From positions 5,135,628 through 5,199,627 of the forward strand of contig CM055739.1 in the NCBI GenBank assembly GCA_029465975.1: DNA of 64,000 bases, written 5' to 3'. Shown here piece after piece: positions 58,743 through 64,000 of the stretch. Within the stretch, counting starts at the first letter, position 1. Every line of letters begins with the position of its first letter. This stretch comes from Dallia pectoralis (Eukaryota; Chordata; Actinopteri; Esociformes; Umbridae). The translations under genes were made by a program, and so were the position numbers. The notes under the pieces are model-generated. The model was given only the letters and a program-made list of their open reading frames with translations. It was not told the origin of the DNA and searched no databases.

Positions 58743-61700
58743 GGAAATGGATGGTGCTGTTACTAACCCTAAGGCTCGTTTCTGTCCCTTCAATTTGAGT
58801 CACACCTATAGGGACCACAGACAATAGGTTTGTCATAGCAGATGTAAGCAGTGTCCTTATACTCTCTGGCACGGCAAACCATCTGTCCTCTTACTTCCCT
58901 TATACCAAAGCAGTTGATAACTATTGGTCTGCTACTGTCATCCTGGCTGATTGTAGCTGTATCCATTCCTACGGGCCCACTTCACCCAAGACTTCGTCTA
59001 GTCCACCTACAGCTTCCCATTGATTATTTGACTCACTTTCTTCCCAGCCTTGTGTTAATGTGCACACTGGTTGGTCATCCACAACAATGTTATTCTATCT
59101 GGAGAGTCTCCCGGTTCCCTTGGAACGTTAACATGGATTTGTACCCGGTGCTAATAAATGCTCTTCAATAATGGACGTTAATGCATTCAGTTCTCAGTTA
59201 TACTGCCCACCGAGGTGAAGTGTGAACTGTCAGTTGGACGTTTTCCGTCAGACCTTTGTTCTGTTTGTTGGGTCCATCCATCTCTGGGTTGTGCGCTTGA
59301 CCCTAGTTACCTGTAAATACGGTCGGTGGAATGCTTTAAGTCGGTTCAAAATGTCTTTCACCTCCGTCGCATGTGAGTCAGAGCTACTGTTTAATCTGGG
59401 TGTTTTACAACCTGAGGCCTGAAATCCTCTGACGTTTACCTTATACCTAGCATACATCATCTGAGCACTCCCGCATAATATCAGCCATATCTTAGCGTGT
59501 GGGAGGCTTCTTTATTATATTTAGGCAATAATGCACAAGTGGTCTATGGTGGTCTAAAATCCCACAAAAGGAGCCGTTGGAAATGTTCATTAGCCATATA
59601 CCGGAAAACCCCCAGACATGCTGTATTGCAATTATAAACCAGTTAGCTATGCGATTAGAACTGTAAAACAGCGTGTTTTGTCATGCGCGTCGCCTGCAGT
59701 TTCTTGTGGTACGAATTTTTGGCCGTCAGCATCTAGAGTTTTAATAATTACATCGTGCCGGTTGTACATCTCCCCAACACCAAAGCTGTGAAAACAGTCG
59801 CAATTAAATGGTTCTGTTTCACATATGTGAGAATGTGGCAATACACTGTACGTTTATTGTCTTTCCTTAATCGTTACAAACATTTATACATGTGTAAGAT
59901 ATAAACCTATATGTATATACCGAGTATATATAACCCGAGTGAGGATTCAATTCAACGATATTAGCGGACCGAGTTTAAATGTGCGGTCCTGAGACCTCAG
60001 GAGGCTCGGTTCTGATCCGAAAGAAACACAGGTGAAAAAACCGACAGCAAAGTAAACACAGACTGGTGAAACGCCGACGCGGACCGAGGACACGACTCTC
60101 CTCTGCGACGCCACGTGATGGACCGGGCTCCCGACAGATAAATCTGACGTGTTGAAAAGGCGGGCTGCTGAGCTCAGTGTTCAGCCCACTGCGACTCCAA
60201 ACCGAAGAGGCCGGCCCGATGTGTCAGGAATGTGGGAACAGATGCCACACACTTCGTGCCGGCAAGGAGCCTGGCCTAATTTAGACAGCGGCGATGAAAA
60301 ATGGACTGTGAAAGTGCTTACTCTGCTCAGCCCGCCCTCGTCCAATCGCCTGCCCTCGGCCCCCAACCCCACACCCTTCGCCCTCTATCAGAGGCGATGC
60401 GCGGTGAGTGGACAGGCCGCTGGCCCAATAGGAGGTGCTAACCTAATTAGCCCGTTGCCACTCCGCGGGCTCCCGCCCCCCACCTCCCGGTAGCTGATCT
60501 ACTGGAAATCTCCCCTGACAAGGAGGTTGGCGGGTTCTAATGCAAATCAGTAGCACACTCGCCGAGGATAACAGCCAACACGTCCAGGGGCAGAACTTGA
60601 TTTGTTCCAGGTAATTTTCCATTTTCTCGGTAAGACGTCGCGTCGGCAATCACGACTTTCCGTGAGTCTGCCTTAGCGTTTACGGCCGCCTCCTGCGTTT
60701 CAGATAAGTCACATTTGGCCAATCTACAGATGTCATTACGGAGGCTCTACTCCCGACTGCTAAGAGTTATGCGGCGTGTTTGTAACTTAGGATTCAAACA
60801 GCCGGAGGGGAATGGACGCGGCGAGCGGTTTCCCCGAGCGCCGGGCACGATCATGACAAAAGAAACATTCCACAAAGTAGCGTGAAAAAAGCAAGCAACA
60901 CCCTTGAAGTTAGCAGGAACTGGAGCTGGCTCTGTGATGCAGTCATTATTTACCTGCCACTGTGCCCTGTCCAGGTGGTGATGTCTGGACTTCACTGCAC
61001 CCGGCTAAGGCCCCTCGCTAATAACCCTGCCTGATGCATCATACAATGACTCACATAGAGAGGGCCCCTCAGTCATCCTTCTTGGGCCGGGACCAGTGAA
61101 CAGTTATGTCTTCGTTTGGCAGCGTCGCCGGGGCATATTTCAACTCACTGTTGACGGTAGCTCATTCTGTCCTGTCTCTCCGTTTCGTCTGTCGTTTTGT
61201 CTCCCTCCCACTAGCCATTTTCTTCTCTTCATTTCTTTCCTGCAGCGACCGGAACCACACAAGTCCACTCGATTTGTACGTCTTTTCCACGTCTTTGCCA
61301 TGACCCCATGCGTTTTTCTCAAGCGTTTTTCTTACTCCAGCAGGCTAAAGTGACACCCAGTCTGACCCTAAATGTAAAGGGTAACTTGCATTATTTTTTA
61401 CTCACCACAGTAAAACAAAAACACTGTTTCTTAGTCACATGTACGTTAGCCAATAACGAACAATATTTTTTCAATAGATTTTTATAATTTTTTCAGAACC
61501 ATCGACGTTGTATTTAGAACGCATTGAGCTCCAGCTTTTCGTTCGTCTCACTGGTGACACTGCGTGTCCTGTGTCTGTTCTTGCTGGAAAAATCACGTCC
61601 TTGGATTTTGCCTTTTACTTTAATTAGCCATGAAAAAATAAAAACAACAAAAAAAATTATATATTTTTTCAGAAGGCTACACAGGCAGTTTGTTTTGTCA

Positions 61701-61847
61701 ACCTCCCACTTTTGACTGGAGAAGCCAAGTCAAGAATGAAAAATGTATAATACAACCTCTATATGTCGTTGTTTATAACACATATATATATATATAAATC
61801 CTCCATAAGCGAGCAAATACAGTCTTTCCACAGCACTGTGAACCCCA
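58743..61847. other. Intergenic, no recognised gene
   Basis: About 3.1 kb. 60100-60480 is GC-richer with several CpGs, and ATGCAAAT lies at 60540-60547. The frames here (114 residues or less) lack family motifs. Confidence 0.45.
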
Positions 61848-61919
61848 GCACCTGGGGCTCGGTGGTAGAGTACATGCTTCGCATGTATTATGTTCTGGGT
61901 TCAATCCCCAGCTTCTCCC
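61848..61919 (+). pseudogene. tRNA-Ala(CGC)-like pseudogene
   Basis: A D-arm (GCTCGGTGGTAGAGT), an anticodon arm CATGC-TTCGCAT-GTATT with anticodon CGC, and a T-arm CTGGG-TTCAATC-CCCAG with a perfect B box GGTTCAATCCC match tRNA-Ala. The 5' acceptor strand (GCACCTG) does not pair with the 3' strand (CTTCTCC), and the anticodon and D stems have mismatches. It is therefore a decayed tRNA copy or the head of a tRNA-derived SINE. Confidence 0.7.
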
Positions 61920-64000
61920 TCGGTCTAAAAGAGAATTTGTTGGTTAAAAAAATAATTAAAGCACACAGAATGTCATCTACATATGAGATCGGATATGTTT
62001 TAAGTGAACGCCCCTCAACATTCGAAAGGTAAAATATGTCCTCAGATGAATAGTGAAAGAGGAAAGATGACATAATTTCTCTGCTGCGTTTATTAACAAG
62101 CAAACCCTTCCTTGTGTTTATATATTTATATTTATCCTAAATGCCATTTGAATCTCACTGAGGGAAAAACAACTGGCAACACTCAGTCAGAGAACAAATC
62201 AAGGCAACATTGTCTCTTGCAGATTTTTTTATACACGGCACTTTCCCTCACTACAAGTATCTAACAATTGTACAGATCACAAACCGAGCTCAGCGTGGCA
62301 CAGTGACTCCCCCAATCAGACTGGCGTCGAATACGAGAACCCAGTCAGACAAGGCCGGAGATTCTCTCACAGCTCTCCTTCTGTCCTGTTAGCCTCAATA
62401 ATTAGCAGCTCTATGCACGGCCGGCCCACAGAAGACTTAGTCACGTCTTTGAGAAAACTGTCTCACGTTCCGTAATTCGCGACGGTCAAATGAAGAAACA
62501 CTCTGTTACATTTCACTGGTTTGCTGTTAGTTGGATTCGGGTAGAGAGAGAAAGCGGTTGAGATGGCGCTAATAGCTTTCCCTTGCCTCGCGTTCACCCA
62601 CTCAGAAGCTGGCTTTACCACAGATAATTATTCTAATCAAGTAAACAAGGGCATAATGGTTTGTCAATCTGGGCTCCTCGGACACCGATCCATGTTAACC
62701 TCAGACCGGAGGGAAATCCATGAGAGGGGACGAAGACGCCCGAGGGTCAACGTTACAAGTATGCTCGGTGAAACGATTCATCGTACTTATGTAGTAGCGC
62801 GTTCGATTCGGCCGTAAGTCGATATTTCACTCGTGTATTGCCACGCAAAAAAACCCAATCCTTATCAATCGGACAGACAAACGAGGCGTGACGCGTCCTA
62901 AAACACAACGTGTCATCCCGTCGTGCGTGGCTCTGTTTGTGACGTGCGTGAGGAAAAGCATTCGCTCCACTCAGCCACTGTCTCTGAGAGGACAGCAATG
63001 AATGGAGGGAGCAAAGTGATCATCTGAGGTGCACCTCACGTCCTCTGTCTCCATTATTAAAACCTATTGGATCGCAAGGCGAGGGACCTTCTCGTCCAAT
63101 GGGCTTTAAGGAGGATTGATAATAGAAGGTGAATAAATCATGTAAATGCAATATGTATATTCTCCCAAGGGCAGACAATGCATGGGTTTGAATGCTATTA
63201 ACATATTAAACATATAAATAGTCCTTGACCCCTACTCTATAAGAGGTGTTGTTTGGCTGGGAGATTCTCAGCCTTACCCTTTAATTTGGCTCAGTTTCTG
63301 CCACCCTACTCCTAGCGCCAGTGGGGGTTGACTGTCCAACGTTCCACGAAAGTGCATCGATTTAATCATGGACACCCGGCGGGTTTATGGCGAGCGCATT
63401 GCCTTTCCGGGCCACAAAAGGCAGCTGGTCCAGGTGTTCGGGTCCGGGTTCCCGTGTCCGGGTCCGCCTCAGATTCAATCACTGAGAGAGCATTCGTTCA
63501 GTCCATAAACTGACACTGTGGCTACATACAAAGGTTATTTGGACTTCAGCAGGTTTTACCCCCATTTCTTATTAGAAATCTTCCTTCAGACGACGTTACA
63601 TGAAGTTATCGGTGTATGCTTATTGAAATATAGAAGTAAGGGGTGGAACAACTGGCAGAACTATGGAACCAAATTAGAAATCGTGCTTTCGCCTCCCCTC
63701 CGTTCCACCGTTCCACTTTTTACTGTGTGACAACATGAAACCGTAATGGATTTAATCGGACGTTTTCGCCACTGATTTACACAAACGATTAAGTGAAGAA
63801 CAAAATGTGCGATTTGTTGTTTGTTAAAACAGTCGCCGACGTTCATCTGTATCTTGGTCATTCATGTCATCTCTCCCCGTGAAACCTCCCTTACCGAATT
63901 ACCCCCCCGTCTCTACCTATTAAGCAGATGCGGTAGAATCGGGTCGACGAGAAAGATTTAATTACCCCCACACCCACCCCCGCCCAGTTTGAAATGCCAC
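61920..64000. other. Intergenic, no recognised gene
   Basis: About 2.1 kb of unique-looking DNA. A GGTCCGGG-type direct repetition (GTTCGGGTCCGGGTTCCC) lies near 63437-63468. The end of the window cuts nothing recognisable. Confidence 0.45.

Noticed and set aside
57849..58827. Overlapping frames of 234-313 residues rich in Cys/Val, plus minus-strand Thr/His/Asn frames
   Set aside because: Pure translation of the GT-rich array on both strands.

Overview
This window is vertebrate nuclear DNA, most likely from a teleost fish. It carries one convincing protein-coding gene, an intact single-exon slitrk1 (CDS 11594..13678, + strand). The rest is a gene desert rich in microsatellites, minisatellites and decayed mobile elements. 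The fish assignment rests on SLITRK1 itself and on repeats typical of teleosts: Tc1-like transposon relics, the 3' end of a non-LTR retrotransposon, a hAT fragment, and a repeat beginning with a CAATCAATCAAATGTATTT-like block. That last repeat is familiar from salmonid and pike-type genomes, but the order is only an inference.

Layout: 1-11 kb holds a (CT)n tract, a 1.5-kb array of a 26-bp minisatellite with higher-order structure, a CTCAC-type array, an interspersed repeat (6.24-6.88 kb) and plain intergenic DNA. At 10.7-11.6 kb is a CpG-rich stretch that should contain the slitrk1 promoter and 5' UTR, including nested upstream ORFs that end 2 nt before the start codon. The slitrk1 CDS follows, with a probable 2.3-kb 3' UTR that opens with a long (CAGA)n tract and reaches an AATAAA at 16003.

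Downstream, 18.7-21.3 kb is a graveyard of Tc1-like fragments in both orientations. At 22.2-23.3 kb lie a pyrimidine tract and a 17-bp minisatellite. At 24.08-25.12 kb is a 1.05-kb nonautonomous DNA transposon with ~25-bp terminal inverted repeats. At 25.8-26.9 kb are two more arrays. At 28.69-31.18 kb is a 2.5-kb transposon-like element flanked by ACT duplications. Nested inside it are a second element with long inverted arms made of tandem repeats (28863..30113) and a hAT transposase fragment. The composite sits within a 17-bp minisatellite that continues to 31.54 kb.

Further on are small tandem arrays, an internally deleted Tc1-like element (39.94-40.28 kb), a solo LTR with a perfect 5-bp target duplication (46221..46591), two pieces of a LINE (47.77-48.64 kb), a 28-bp minisatellite (52.6-53.2 kb), GT-rich arrays (57.2-58.7 kb) and a tRNA-Ala-like pseudogene (61.85 kb). 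I see no second functional protein gene. Nearly all other long open frames are tandem repeats read as protein or shadows of slitrk1. No new multi-gene system is visible; the most unusual material is the architecture of the nested transposons.
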